This document shows, in pieces, positions 18,835-30,225 of a stretch of 64,000 nt of DNA. The DNA comes from Lepidurus packardi. Lineage: Eukaryota; Arthropoda; Branchiopoda; Notostraca; Triopsidae. The notes beneath the pieces were generated by a model, which was not told the DNA's origin, searched no databases, and worked only from the letters and a program-made list of their open reading frames with translations. The position numbers and the translations under genes were made by a program. The stretch covers positions 1,701,501-1,765,500 of the forward strand of contig JAKZAN010000003.1 in assembly GCA_023053545.1 (NCBI GenBank). The letters run 5' to 3'. The stretch's first letter is position 1. The number at the start of each line of letters is the position of its first letter.

Positions 18835-20366
18835 ATGCTTTCCCATTCGGACGACCTAGCGTTCCGTAAAAGGACCTTTTCAATCGATGACCCTACGCAA
18901 ATGGCTAGTATGGATTTCACCGTATCCACGCTTAGGGCTCGGAAAGATAGCAACGATCATCTGAATCAGGAAATTACGGCACTCAAAGCGGAAGTTATTG
19001 GACTTCGTAAAGACCTTGAAGAAGAACGCGGGAAACCTTCCTGGAAACCGACTGTTAGTGACAATCAACTAAATCAAGGCCAAGCCGTCTCGGTTTCTGC
19101 TCCGGAACCTGGGCTCAGGTAGTCCGCAAGAAAAGGAAAAGACTACAAACCAAGGAACCTTATGAAGCTATTGCCACCCCCGCTGGTCAAGAAGTAGACA
19201 ATAACGAAGATGACGGTGTCACGATTTTCATCCAACAGGAAGACGAGACGAAACGGAACGTGGTCATTCCTAGGAAGGACCTCCTCAAAACAATGGACGA
19301 AAACTTAACCAAGGCCTACCCGAATGCACCGAAGTCGGTATTAGTAGAAAAACTCGCCTCCACAGGCGTGCCCTCACCTTCCGAAGCCGGGAGGAAAAGA
19401 TCTTTTCGGAAGCCATGTTTCAGTCAGCAACCTTACCACACCTGGGACCGGTCAAAACAGTAAAAAGACAACCTAATCTGACGGTGGTAATCCACCAGCT
19501 CCCAAAGGAGTTGAGCATGCCGTAAATTTGCCAGCATATCTCAATATATATCTCATATGACAAGAACTCCAACCTTGAGGTAACGTTTGAAGCTGACCGA
19601 GCCAAATGGCTAAACCCGGATTCCACAAAGGCGCATGGGTCAGTCAAGTATACATGCAAATCGGTAGAAGAGAAGCAGAAACTCATTCAAGTGGGTGGAA
19701 TCTTCGCGTTCAACCGGCTAGTCCAAGTTGAAAACGCCAGAACGACCAACATTATTCAATGTTTCGCATGCCAGGCTTATGGCCATATTTCAGCGTCATG
19801 CCAAGAAAAGACCCCAGCCTCCGGCAAATGTTCGAAAAACCACGACGCGAGAGAGTGCACAGACGCAGTCAAGAAATGTGCAAATTGCAAAGGTGCCCAC
19901 TCCGCTTTCGACCCTAACTGCCCTGTTCGAATAAACGCGCAAAAAGAAGTGAGAAACAACCCACAGCAACAAAAAACACTTAGATGACAACGACCCAGTT
20001 GTTGATACAGAATATAAGGAAGAGCTACCAACAACTCACCGAACTGATCCGCGAAGCTACGAGCAAGGGAGTAAGCACAGTCGTAGCGATAGAACCACCA
20101 CAGAACCTAACATGTTCAAGTTTCGGAAGCTTCGAACTGATCAGACCCCCCCCCCCAGCTACAAAGGAGTGCTACTCTTCCAAAAGAGGGATAGCCCTTT
20201 TTACATCATGGAAATATCAGAACTGTATGTGGCACTGAAATTACACAGAACTTGCACCCATTGCATAACCATCATTGCACTATACCGGAGACATACGGCT
20301 GACACTACAAATCTACTTTCCGAAGTTTGGAAGAAATATGGTCAAGACGATTGTGTGGTTGTCACG
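18835..20366 (+). pseudogene. second LINE copy, truncated at both ends
   Basis: Aligns with 7576-9083 of the full-length LINE, covering the ORF1 middle and C-terminus plus the first ~125 codons of ORF2. ORF1 is split by frameshifts (around 19115 and 19380) and by a small insertion with ATATATATCT near 19540. The zinc-knuckle text is still readable (CFACQAYGHISASC; ASGKCSKNH). ORF2 stops matching at GGTTGTCAC, just before the GDFNAH motif. There is no poly-A, so the 3' side was lost by deletion rather than formed by retrotransposition. Confidence 0.85.
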
Positions 20367-21050
20367 CTATCAACTTCCATAACGTTTTTCGAGGATTTAG
20401 GAATGCAAATACGCTGATTATAGATTGGAACTATTTTGGTGAAATTAGTACGTTTTCAAATTGTGCGCCAAACAGTTTCCTGAATGTTGTATAGTCTAAA
20501 AGGGTGCGTTCCAATTGCGAACTCGACTAGGCAGTTGAGTTTTCCGGACTCGGGCTGGGTAAACCCGCGTCCAAATAGGCAAAAGTACAATTCAATCGGG
20601 TTATAGTTGGAATCGATATAACTTGTAATCAGAGACAATGAATCGCTGTATTGCACTCAATGATACAATACTACTTGATCAAAATTGTAAACAAAAACAA
20701 AGTGTTTGGAAATATCGCAACGTGCGTTTTCTGTAAATAAATAAACTGAATGATGGACGAAACATCTATATTTCTTTTTCTTCAAAAAATGGTTATGGAC
20801 TTTTCAGTGTCGCAGCAAAGTAATACCTTTAAATTAGGAATGAAATATGGACTTACGTTAAAATATTATGTACGTTTTAGATTGCATTTCAGCAAGTTTT
20901 CCTGCGAGGCTTTCCCAACAAATAAGAGAAAATCGTGACATTGAGCTGCTCTTGGCTCTTTCAAGCATTGCTGAAATTCGAAGGAAACGCCCGTATATGG
21001 TATTCACCCTGGCTTTAGAAATCTTGACAAGATAATCTGCTCGTCGATCA
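20367..21050. other. left flank of the PIF-like element; possible 5' end
   Basis: No gene was recognised. AGGGTGCGTTCCAATTGCG at about 20501-20519 resembles terminal sequences of Harbinger-type elements and could be the 5' end of the transposon whose transposase lies at 21050-21893. A matching inverted copy was not found downstream, so this is weak. Confidence 0.3.
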
Positions 21051-21893
21051 CTTCGGAAAATTCACAGGACGGAAACTTTCTGGACGGAGTTAACGGAGAT
21101 CATAAACAAGACCTGGACTGACAAAGAATGGAAAACCAACATCCGTGTAACACGACGCACTTTCCAGTACATTTGTGATCTCCTGCGAGGAAACCTAACC
21201 AAAAAGAAAACTAACTTCTGTGTACCCATCTCTTGTGAGAAACAAGTTGCCCTCACGCTATGGCGCCTAGGAACAAATATCGAATTTCGGTCTCTGGCTA
21301 CCATTTTTGGTGCAAGCAAAACAACAGCATTCCATGAAACTCGCGACGCCCTGGTTGTTCTCCTAGGGTACTCCATAGTAACAATGCCAAAAGGTGACCG
21401 GTTGCAAGAAATGATATCGAGCTTTCAGAGGAGAAGATTGCCCCAGTGTGTTGAAGCCATTGATGGATTGGTTTTGGCACCGAAATAACACAGTTCTGAT
21501 TATTACTGTGTACGAAAGGGTACGTACACGTTTGTAGTTCAAGCTGTTGTGGATTTCTCAGGGCGTTTTATCGTTGGCTGGCCTGGCTCGGTGCACGATG
21601 CAAGAATTTTTGCAAACAGCAAACTGCACCGGCTTGGCCAGCAAAATCGTCTATTCCCCAATCTAAGAAAACTTGTCAACGGGATAAATGTCCCATGTTA
21701 TATCATTGGTGACGCCGCTTATCGACTCTTATCTTGGCTTATGAAGCCGTATCCTACACATGCGATTACTGACGAGAAGGAACGTTTCAACAACATTTTG
21801 AGCAGTAATCGCACGGTAGTAGAACGGGCCTTCGGGAAACTGAAAGGCCGATGGAGATTCCTAGGTCAACTCCTATTTGCTAATAGTTTTTGA
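21050..21893 (+). pseudogene. PIF/Harbinger transposase (DDE_Tnp_4)
   Basis: One frame reads WTDKEWKTNIRVTRRTFQYI, then LTLWRLGTNIEFRSLATIFG and CVEAIDG (first Asp). TAA interrupts at 21486-21488. The same frame continues as SSDYYCVRKGTY, GWPGSVHDARIF, IIGDAAYRLLSW (second Asp) and NRTVVERAFGKLKGRW (Glu). This is the complete D,D,E order of a PIF/Harbinger nuclease. The nonsense codon, an altered DG(TH)I segment and an ill-defined N-terminus make it a pseudogene. The usual Myb/MADF partner gene was not found nearby. Confidence 0.8.
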
Positions 21894-22313
21894 AGTTTTT
21901 GAAGCCGTCGCCTCAAAAGCGTCCGAGTGTCGTCCCTGCGACGAATGTAGCTGTCGCTAGGAAGTAAGCAATACGACAAGACGTGTTTTGGCAATACGTA
22001 GACCTTTACATTCGCACCTATCCCTCTTAACAGGGTAACCCGTGCCTCTACTGCCCCAGCGACTGTTACCAAACCCACTACGCCGGAGTCCCAGCCTCCG
22101 CAGAAACGCTAGTCGCCCAGGAACCTCCTGCTGCTGCCCATCCTACGCAGGAGCAACTGATCGATGTTACCCCATTGCCCTCCGTTTTTTGACGTTGGCA
22201 CAACTTTGACGTACGTTGGCACTTGCGTATTCTTTTACTACTATTATTATTACCAAGAGTTTAAAAGATAAGCTTCACTAAAAGCCCTGGCATTCCACAG
22301 TTTCTGAGTACCG
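21894..22313. other. spacer with Pro/Thr-rich coding-like traces
   Basis: A short frame around 22030-22110 reads Ala/Thr/Pro-rich (APATVTKPTTPESQPPQKR) before a stop. It might be a decayed upstream exon of the pseudogene at 22314. GACGTTGGCAC and GACGTACGTTGGCAC near 22190-22225 form a short direct repeat. Nothing else was recognised. Confidence 0.3.
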
Positions 22314-23336
22314 ATGGTGACCCCCAGCATGGCCACGCCCGTTCAGGCTCCAGCTTCAGAGTCAGAGCCAGTACTTCCTGGCGCTGACCTTGTGGAGCTG
22401 GAAGCTTCGATAGAGTCCACCGCGACTGCTGCAATGTTCAGCCCTGTTCCTGAGGTAGATTATTTATTTTTCCGTTGCTACTTTAAGAAAGAGAGGGGAG
22501 AATGAAATGTCAAACAAATTTCTCTCTAGAACAGAAGCGTAGAATTCCTCTACCAGCAAACTGGCTGGACCATTCCCACGGATGACACTGCAGTCGATGA
22601 GGGATTGACGAGGGTGTTCAGGACATGGATGTCTTTTTGGAACCCGATTCCCTCACCGTGCTGCAGGAGCCGGAAGAGCTGGACGACACCATTCCGGGGA
22701 ATCCGGTGGAAACCGGAAGACGACAGGGACAGCGAGCTGACTGTCGAGGCAATGCCAGAACCAACTGAAGAAGCCTTGGATTACCGATTGATCGGTGGCT
22801 GGGACAAGGTGGATCAGTTGGCAGCGGCGTTGATCAAGACAGAAGACCTTGCTGTCAGCAAAACCCAGGCTGACGAAGTCATTCGACGAAGTTGGAGGAG
22901 TACGAGAAACGGCCTCTGAAGTACGGGCGCATCCTGCGCCACGACCGTCTCGGTCCCAGTCTAGGACTGGATACGTTGGAGTGGAAGCCATGCAGAGGTA
23001 AGCGTTGTTATGTCGTCTGGTTCTTTAAGCATGCTTTGGAATCTAAAACCCTTGCTTCCGATTTGTAGGTGCTTTATAAGCGCTGGTTTGCCTGTCATCT
23101 CTCCTTCCAAGAGTCGTGTAGTGGAGGCAATTTGCATTCGCCTTTGCAACACATACACGGCACCAGTCCCAGGTCCTCCTTACGTGTCTCGCTAGAAGCT
23201 CATTCTGGGCAAGTCCAACGAGATGCGGAGTCGTGTCCTTCTAAGTGGCACCCTCTTAGAAGGTACCGGCCTGGTTTTGTATCCCATTAACGAGACTACC
23301 TTGAGCCTGTGCTAAGTTTTGTTTACTTCGATTAAG
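22314..23336 (+). pseudogene. unrecognised multi-exon pseudogene
   Basis: From ATG 22314 an exon (MVTPSMATPVQAP) joins across a GT-AG intron (22455-22529) in frame to NRSVEFLYQQTGWTIPTDD. After frameshifts near 22595 and 22710, an acidic region leads to LDYRLIGGWDKVDQLAAALI. After a third shift near 22895 come EEYEKRPLKYGRILRHD and a second intron (GTAAGC near 22997, TTTGTAG near 23068). The next exon reads SPSKSRVVEAICIRLCN, is cut by TAG near 23193, and continues LVLYPINETTLSLC to TAA near 23337. Exon phases agree, so it was once a real gene. I recall similar uncharacterised, possibly transposon-borne proteins in invertebrates but cannot name the family. Confidence 0.5.
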
Positions 23337-23371
23337 CGGAGATTCTAATAACCGAAAATCGGAAATGTGTA

Positions 23372-26207
23372 CAGTAGGGGAGAGTGGGGCACGTTCGGAA
23401 TTTGGAGATATCTAGTGACAGACTGCAAAAATACACTGTAAAAAATTCACATAGCAACTTCTTAACTAGATGGCTCTTGTGGGTTAAAAGGGGTGAATTT
23501 AACCACGCGTTCAGAAGTTATTTGGCGTTGTCTAATAACAACAAGCGCGAGTAAAAAATTCCCTCTTTGTTTCAAGCTTCGTTTTTGCTCTACCGGTTAC
23601 CAATTTTTTTACAGTAAAAGGCTCCTCAGCAAGTATGATAAGCTATAAGTGTACAAAGGGGGGTAATGAAACCTTTCTTTCACTCCAAGCTTTGAATTTT
23701 CGAAGTTCAGAATGGTGTTTGGATCACGTCCGGACAGGGCTGTTGGGGCACGTTCCGGACACCAACTGAACTTGCCGTGTCTTTAGAAAATAAAGATTGA
23801 CGGCTTTGATATTCAGCTGGAGGATATTTTACGTTCTTATTTTGATAGCTTTGTTGTCTCTAGGTCAAGAAATGGTTAGGAATCGCATAAAGAAAAGAAA
23901 AGATCATGAGCACATCCAGGAAGCAGTGATGGAAGTGCTCGAAAATAAAGCGCAGATTCGTGAAACAGCGAGAAAATACGCAATTCCTACATCAACTTTA
24001 GCCGACAACGTCAGACACGCTAAAACGATGTTAAGTAACAAACAAGGCGAAGTCGAGCAGCAGACAATTGAAGTTGCGACCAGGTGTAAAAGACTGGCTA
24101 CGCGACGAGTATTTACCGAGAATCAAGAAACTGAACTTGCCAACTATCTACAAGTCTGCTCGAAAATGAACTACGGTCTTACAGCGCGTCAGACAAGAAA
24201 ATTTGCGTATGATTACGCGACAAGTCTTGGCAAGGTATTTCCAAATAACTGGACAAAAGACAAAATGGCAGGCGTAGATTGGCTTTATGGGTTCATGAAG
24301 CGGAATCCGAGCTTGAGCCTGCGGAATCCCGAGAACACAAGCCTCGCCCGCAGCTCCAGCTTTAACAAAACGAATGTTACTCAATTCCAAGATAATCTTC
24401 AGGCCGTTTTGAGAAAATATGAGATAACAGCAGAGCGTATATGGAACTGTGATGAAACTGGGGTAACAACAGTTTTAGACAACCCAAGAGTAATAGCCAC
24501 CAAAGGGATGAAGCAGGTTGCCCAGGCTTCCACAGCAGAAAGAGGAGAAGGTCACCCTCTGCTGCTTCATTAATGCCACAGGAGGAACAATTCCCCCTGT
24601 TTTTATTTTTCCAAGAGTGCATTTTAAGGATCACATGCTTTTCGGAGCACCGACTGGAAGCCTCGGTCTTGCCCATCCCAGTGGCTGGATGAACGGTCAA
24701 TTGTTTCTTCAAGCTCTGAAGCATTTTAAGAAGCACGTCAACTGTTCCCCAGAAAATCGGGCTCTTTTATTATTAGACAATCATGAGAGCCACTGCTGTC
24801 TCGAAGCTATCCTATATGCTTGAGAAAATGGCATTGTGCTCTTGTCTTTCCCCCCGCATTGCAGCCACCGTCTGCAGCCATTGGATGTTGCCGTTTACGC
24901 GTCCCTAAAAGGTGCGCTCAAACGCGCTTTTAATGAGTGGATGATCTCCAATCCACACCAGAGGATCACTATTGCGCACATCGGCAACCTGGTTTGGGAT
25001 TGCGTACTCATCTGCATTTACTATAGAAAATATAACATCCGGATTTTCGAAGCCAGGAATCTGGCCTTTTAACAGAAATGCCTTTAGCGAAGAAGACTTC
25101 TTCGCTGCATCAGTTAGCGATCAGCAATTTGACTCAACGCCTCTCAGTGTCGCTAATATTCAGGCTGTTGTTCCTCTTGACAAGGATGAAACACTTAACA
25201 CAAGAAGTCCCAATACCGACGCCAACAGCTTAGTAGCAGTGTCTCATGACGACTTGGTTAGCGACCATTCGTTTGAGGTAAGTCTTGCCAGTAGCACCTC
25301 AGGAAGACCAATCTCGGTGTCTCCCCATGACATACGTCCATATCCCAAAGCTTTACCTCGCAGGAACACAACTCGAGGTGCAAAGCGGAAGAAATCTTCA
25401 AAAGTTTTAACAGACACTCCCGAGAAGAAAAGGCTAGAAGAGGATGCGGCAGTTAAAAGAGCAAAACTTGATGCGAGGGCATCAAGACAAGCTAAGAGAA
25501 ACGTTTCGGTTTTGCTTAGTACTCAGAAGAAAAAAAAAATGTTGCCAAGGAAGTATAGAAAATGAGCCGTCAAATGGTAACGCTTCTCGCATGTGACAAC
25601 GAATCTGATTTGGAGAAGCCGCTACCTTAGTGCTGGAATGATTGAAGCTTGTCACCGACTTTTCAAGTCTTTGCATCCCCTAGTTGCCCAATTAATGTAT
25701 TTTTTCTCTTGTTCAATGTATCTGGTAACTCAGTGAGTTTAAATGTTTGATCTCTTGTCGTTTGCTTCCAAAGATTTTTTACTTAATCTGCTGTTCGCTT
25801 AATGTAAGTGCAATCGTTACCAAAGATGTTGCTGAATTCGGGACTCGTGACCCCCAAAAAATTTGATTCATTGTTCAAATGTTCGATACTATGTTTCCCG
25901 GTGATCTTATGAATAAACAAAACTATTTTTAATGTATTTTACCGCTCAAAATCGTCGAGAACGGAGGTGCCCCAAGCCCGTGCGAACCTGCCCCGTGCTC
26001 GGGGCTCGTTCGGAACAAAAGTGACCTTTGCAAGATTTGGTATATCTCCGGTTTTATAATTCAAAAGCGGAAAATTCCAACTGTACAAATAGGGCAGAAT
26101 ACATGGCTTCCTAAAGCGTGTAAAAGATTTGCGTTTAAGTGCATGTGGCGAGCTGCAGAACGAAAAAAGTAAAAATTGTGCGAAGGTGCCCCACTCTCCC
26201 CTACATG
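23372..26207 (+). mobile_element. pogo/Tigger-like DNA transposon with TIRs
   Basis: The left end CAGTAGGGGAGAGTGGGGCAC (23372-23392) is preceded by TA. The right end is GTGCCCCACTCTCCCCTACATG (26186-26207), its inverse with one extra base. Related GGGGCACGTTC / GGGCTCGTTCGG phrases recur subterminally (about 23745-23760 and 25970-26015). The interior carries a pogo-type transposase pseudogene. The length (about 2.8 kb) and TA-flanked CAGT end fit Tc1/mariner-pogo elements. The right-hand TA is not preserved (TG follows). Confidence 0.82.
23872..25565 (+). pseudogene. pogo-like transposase (HTH_psq + DDE_1), broken
   Basis: ATG 23872 opens a pipsqueak-type helix-turn-helix (KAQIRETARKYAIPTSTLAD, residues ~25-50) and a CENP-B-type second DNA-binding segment. 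The DDE_1 catalytic domain shows D in IWNCDETGVTTV, D in LLLDNHESH and D in HRLQPLDVAVY. Breaks are a frameshift near 24535, TGA at 24821-24823 and a frameshift near 24990. The C-terminal tail is Lys/Arg-rich (RRNTTRGAKRKKSS). It lies centrally between the TIRs, confirming ownership. Confidence 0.85.
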
Positions 26208-27185
26208 TGCGTAGGTTGTTTTATGATGTAAATAAGAAAATAGTGATATTAAGAACGAAATGACATTTTCTTGTCTATACCAAATGACCATATTCTTTAT
26301 TTTGCAACGATTTGTCAACAATTTGGATAGAGATGATTGAGGAATTCCTAAATTAACGCTTCCCTTTGTTGCAAATCTTTTAAATTCAACTTGTCGTTTC
26401 AATGCGAGCCACAACTGCTCTGTTACATTTCAATCAACGCTTATTTTCTTGTTCTTTTCCTGTTATTTCCGCCATTTCTATAGAACCACACGTCTAAAAC
26501 ACAACCAACACTGCTGAAGACTAGGGAGGGCTCTCAAAACGGTTTGAATCAGTCCGTTCAAAGTTAATTCCATAAACCTGCTGATTCTTACAACCAGGGA
26601 TCGCAATAAGTGGCATCTACTACGGGACCTTGACTATAGTATAGGATATTTTTTAAGAGTCGCAATATTTTGTGTTCTCTTGCAGTTGATTGGGAGCTTT
26701 GAACGGCAGCTTCTCCTTTCCTTTTACTTCCCTTTTTAATTTGCTCCGTGTTTTCTCGTCATTGGATTGTGTAACTTGCACGCCGGGTTTTTTTACAGGT
26801 AGGTTCGCTTCATTAACAGAACTCGTCAGCTATTCTGCACGAGCTGACCGTAGTTGTGGGGTGGGGGAAGGGGAAGCCAGCTCTAAACTGCGTCAGTTCA
26901 ATGCACAGATTTCGAGTCGGGTAGACTTTTGAAATGGCCCACTATTAGGGTGAGGCCGGGCAACGTCGGGTGGCACTGATGCAGGAAGCGTACGAGACAG
27001 TGATGACTCCCCGACGGGTGCTGTCTTCTTCTTACAAGATGGCTGGAGTCGCGCGGCGGCTAATTCGTATGGCCGCGACATATTTATTTATTTGTTTTCC
27101 CCCTTTTTTTCTTCTCTTCCTCCCGGTGACCGAGAACATCATTAACTGACCACTGTTACCACTGTCCACCTCTGAGGAAAAACCG
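26208..27185. other. no gene recognised
   Basis: Unique-looking sequence right of the pogo element. Short ORFs on both strands have no recognisable motif. A pyrimidine-rich block (about 27080-27125) precedes the tandem repeats. Confidence 0.4.
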
Positions 27186-27189
27186 AACG

Positions 27190-27445
27190 TTTCAAAAACC
27201 GAACAGTTAAAACGTTTGACAGCTTAAATGATATTGCATGGGGACGTAACAGGTCGTACAAAAGGGGGAGAAACCAAGCCAATGCTTGCGTCTAGGAAAG
27301 GGGAGGAAATCGAACGTTTCTCGTCAGCTTAAATAACTTGCATGGGGACGTAACAGGTCGCGCAGAAGGGAGAGAAACCAAGCCAATGCTTGCGCCTAAA
27401 GAAGGGGAGGAAATCGAACGTTTCTCGTTAGCTTAACCAACCTTG
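27190..27445. repeat. about 104-bp tandem repeat, ~2.5 copies
   Basis: GCATGGGGACGTAACAGGTCG starts one unit at 27236 and another at 27340. The units share GAGAAACCAAGCCAATGCTTG and GGGGAGGAAATCGAACGTTT. A partial unit precedes (AACGTTTGACAGCTTAAATGA) and a degenerate one follows (CTTGCACGGTTC). Confidence 0.85.
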
Positions 27446-27999
27446 CACGGTTCTTTATGAAGTCAGAAGATGGGGGGAATCTAGGCAATACTTGCTGTGA
27501 ACTTGCCTGGGAACACTCGGTGCTGTTACCTTTTTTTTAGCTTTTAGTCTGGTTAAATCCCTCCCCCCTTTTTTTCCTTTTTCTCTTAGTTTCGAAGTCA
27601 CACTGGTGGTATCGAAACTTTTTTTTTCGCCATTCCCAACCAGTAAGTTAACAGTAAACAGTCACTGATTACTTAACTTCAGACCCAATAAATAGGCGGC
27701 AACCAGTAGTGCTCATGCTGAGATAATTTAAAAAAAAACAAAAAAAAAAACAGTAAACAGACTCCATACACTCTGGTCACCCAAAGCAACTAACCAACAA
27801 GTTAGGGAAAAATCGGTACTCAACTTTCCGTTAAAAAAATGTGTACAGAAGAATATAAAAATGTAAAAACCCCAGTGGATTCGATGACCAGTCAATAAGA
27901 TGAAAGGGAAGGAAATAAAGAAATTCAGAAAGAACCAATTTTACCAGTAAGACCTTTTACCAGCTAGAATAAAACATCGTTTAGAAACGTAAAAAAAAA
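27446..27999. other. low-complexity flank, no gene recognised
   Basis: A- and T-rich sequence with runs of T8 and A9-10. No coding or RNA feature was recognised. Confidence 0.4.
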
Positions 28000-28900
28000 A
28001 AACAGAAAAAATGTAGAAGCATAGGTTCCCGAGAAACTGAATCCCGAAAGGTTATTTTGAATACCCAAGAAACTATATCCCCCCTCTCCTCATTAAAGAG
28101 AAAGTAGAACACCCAACTTTGTTAAATCCTATTCGCTAACTAAAGAAAACCTATCCTCCCCTCAAAAAAAAATATTTAGAAACGTAGTTTCCAAGAAACT
28201 GTCTGATTACCAATAAGTTGTTTGCTTACTAAAAATAATAATTAAAAAAGAAACAAGCATAAGTTCCCGAGTAACTGTTTGAATTCCGACAGATTTTCAG
28301 GAATACCCAAGAAACTGTCCCACTTCTCCCCATAAAAAAGAAAGTAGAACACCCAACTCCTATTTGCTAACTAACTAAATAACTATTTGCTAACTAACTA
28401 AACTATCTAGAAACGTAGTTTCCCAAGAAACTGTCTGTCTGTCTGAAGTTGTTTGCTAACCCAAAAAAAAATTGTCCCCCACCGTTGTCCTTATATTTGA
28501 CAAAAGTAGAATTCTATAACAAATGAAAAACAGCAAAAATGTAACACTAACCTGAAATCTAATAGTTTTTGAAGAAAAACAATGTAATGGACGCATCAAC
28601 AGTAAAAGCAGAAGACGTGGAGTAATTTGCATCTTACAGAAGGCTCAAGAAACTGGCTGATTACCAATAAGTTGTGTGATTACCCAAGCATCTGTTCCCC
28701 TTGTCTTTAAATTCCCTTGACTTTATATTTGCCAAATGTAGAATCCTGGAACAAATGAAGACCATCAGAAATGTAACACTAACCTGGAATCTAACAGTCC
28801 CATATTTGAAGAAAAACAATCAACTAGACGCATCCACAGTAAAAGCAGAGGAAGTGTATTGTGTTGCATCTTTCGGAAGCCTACACAGGATTGCTTAAGA
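28000..28900. repeat. diverged tandem array, ~230-bp period
   Basis: Four diverged units. Units 1 and 2 share AAGCATA(G/A)GTTCCCGAG, CCCAAGAAACT, AGTAGAACACCCAACT and AGAAACGTAGTTTCC (28017 versus 28253). Units 3 and 4 share AATGTAACACTAACCTG, GAAGAAAAACAAT and AGTAAAAGCAGA (28540 versus 28770). A linking phrase, ACCAATAAGTTG, occurs at about 28210 and 28662, with a decayed version between. No ORF is conserved between units. Confidence 0.7.
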
Positions 28901-29465
28901 GACGAAAATTTTTTCAAACCACCATAACATCAACAAAGGCATTCACTACAGCGAATTGTAGGCACGACTTTGGATACTCAATGCAGAATTACCCCACCAC
29001 AAAGTCAAATCATACTCGTCATTGCCAGACCGAACATGCCCAGCAAGGAATAGATGGGCTAAGCGAAGCAAAACAGGAGAGAAATGCATGCGAATGGAAA
29101 AACAGATTTAAGTACACCCGAACGCAAAACAACGACGAAAGCTTAAGCCTGCCAAGAAGAAGTTAGAAAACAAAAGAAGCCCACAGGCGTAGAGGTCTTC
29201 CAGTACTTCTGAGATAAGGCTCCCCGAATATTGTGACTTTCATCAAACCCAGAACACACTCACTCAGAGAGGCCAACAACGCAGGCAATAAATGTTGTTC
29301 CATGGGCAAACGCGAATACAGTGACAAGTTGTTAGGAAAAATGAGGCGACCATGCGTCCCCCTGTATCACAGAAAGTAACCTGCAAGCGATGAGCATTTT
29401 ACTTCCATTATGTGTAACCCTCGTATAGTCAAAATTATTCAGCTTACAATTGCAATACAATTGAA
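28901..29465. other. no gene recognised
   Basis: Contains an open frame to 29166 (Thr/Asn/Arg-rich, no motif) that overlaps the last repeat unit. I see no support for it being a gene. Confidence 0.35.
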
Positions 29466-29493
29466 TTTTGAAAAAAAAAAAAAAAAACTCCTG

Positions 29494-29541
29494 GAAGTCA
29501 AGGTGCGTCGTGCCCGGTCAGTACTTGGATGGGTGACCGCC
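29494..29541 (+). rRNA. 5S rRNA gene fragment
   Basis: GAAGTCAAGG followed by CCCGGTCAGTACTTGGATG and GGTGACCGCC matches the second half of animal 5S rRNA (internal control region through helix IV) over about 48 bp with few mismatches. The first half and the 3' end are absent. It follows A17 (29471-29487) with only 6 bp between. Not a functional gene. It could be a 5S-derived repeat or part of a 5S gene interrupted by a retroelement. Confidence 0.7.
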
Positions 29542-29565
29542 CATTTTTATACTATTGTAGACTAT

Positions 29566-30019
29566 TGTAAGAATGTGCTTTTATTCTCCCGCTTGTTTTT
29601 GAGTACCCCACCTATATTCTCCCGAGAACACTAGATGTCGCCCTCCACATGCATGAAGCCATGCATGTGTCTGATTAGTCCGCTATTGCCCAATACTGTG
29701 AATCCCCTTATTATGTACGAACCGCCCACACCAACGAAGTAATAGCTCAGCTTACTAGTTAATTGTTTTCCTGGTGGCTTTCATTTTATCAATCAGGGCA
29801 GTCAGAATTTGCCTTTAGTAGGGGTCGGTATTCGCCTTTGGTGGAAAGTTGGTGCTCGCTTTTAGCAGAGGGTGTTAGAGTGTGTATGTACAAAATACAT
29901 CCGTGAACCAGAGTCTAAGTCCTTTTTCGGACTCTAACTTTACTCCGTGAGTCCTGATAACCACAGCCTCTCCTTCCGCCACAAAGAACCTACTATAATT
30001 TGTAAGACACTTTCTTACA
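29566..30019 (+). repeat. errantivirus 5' LTR
   Basis: 454 bp, TGTAAGAATGTG to CTTTCTTACA (inverted ends TGTAAG/CTTACA). Contains a potential hairpin GAGTCTAAGTCC...GGACTC near the 3' end. Identical in length to the 3' LTR. Confidence 0.95.
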
Positions 30020-30021
30020 AC

Positions 30022-30039
30022 TGGCGCAGTCGGTAGGAT
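30022..30039 (+). promoter_or_regulatory. primer-binding site, tRNA-Ser(UCN)
   Basis: TGGCGCAGTCGGTAGGAT, two bases after the LTR, is the 18-nt complement of an insect-type tRNA-Ser(UCN) 3' end including CCA. The tRNA match is from memory of the fly tRNA. Serine priming is known among errantivirus relatives. Confidence 0.85.
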
Positions 30040-30225
30040 TGGCTTTTAGGCTCGTGATTATTCCCTGTTATTCTATATAACCTTTCGAATATTAAAACAT
30101 TTAAGTGAAGCAGTGATATTGTGGTTTCAGACGTCGAGTTCTTTTAAGGTCATTCTTGTATATCGATGATCGTGAAGATAGTGTCCCATCGTCTCGCTCG
30201 TTCTTGCAATCATCTAGACGACATC

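Noticed and set aside
27190-28900. CRISPR-like array
   Set aside because: Repeat units are long, diverged and contiguous without spacers, in a eukaryotic context.
28861-29166. 101-codon open frame as a gene
   Set aside because: Overlaps a repeat unit, has skewed composition and no conserved motif or neighbour context.
29494-29541. A functional 5S rRNA gene
   Set aside because: Only about 48 of 120 nt are present; the first half and the terminator are missing.
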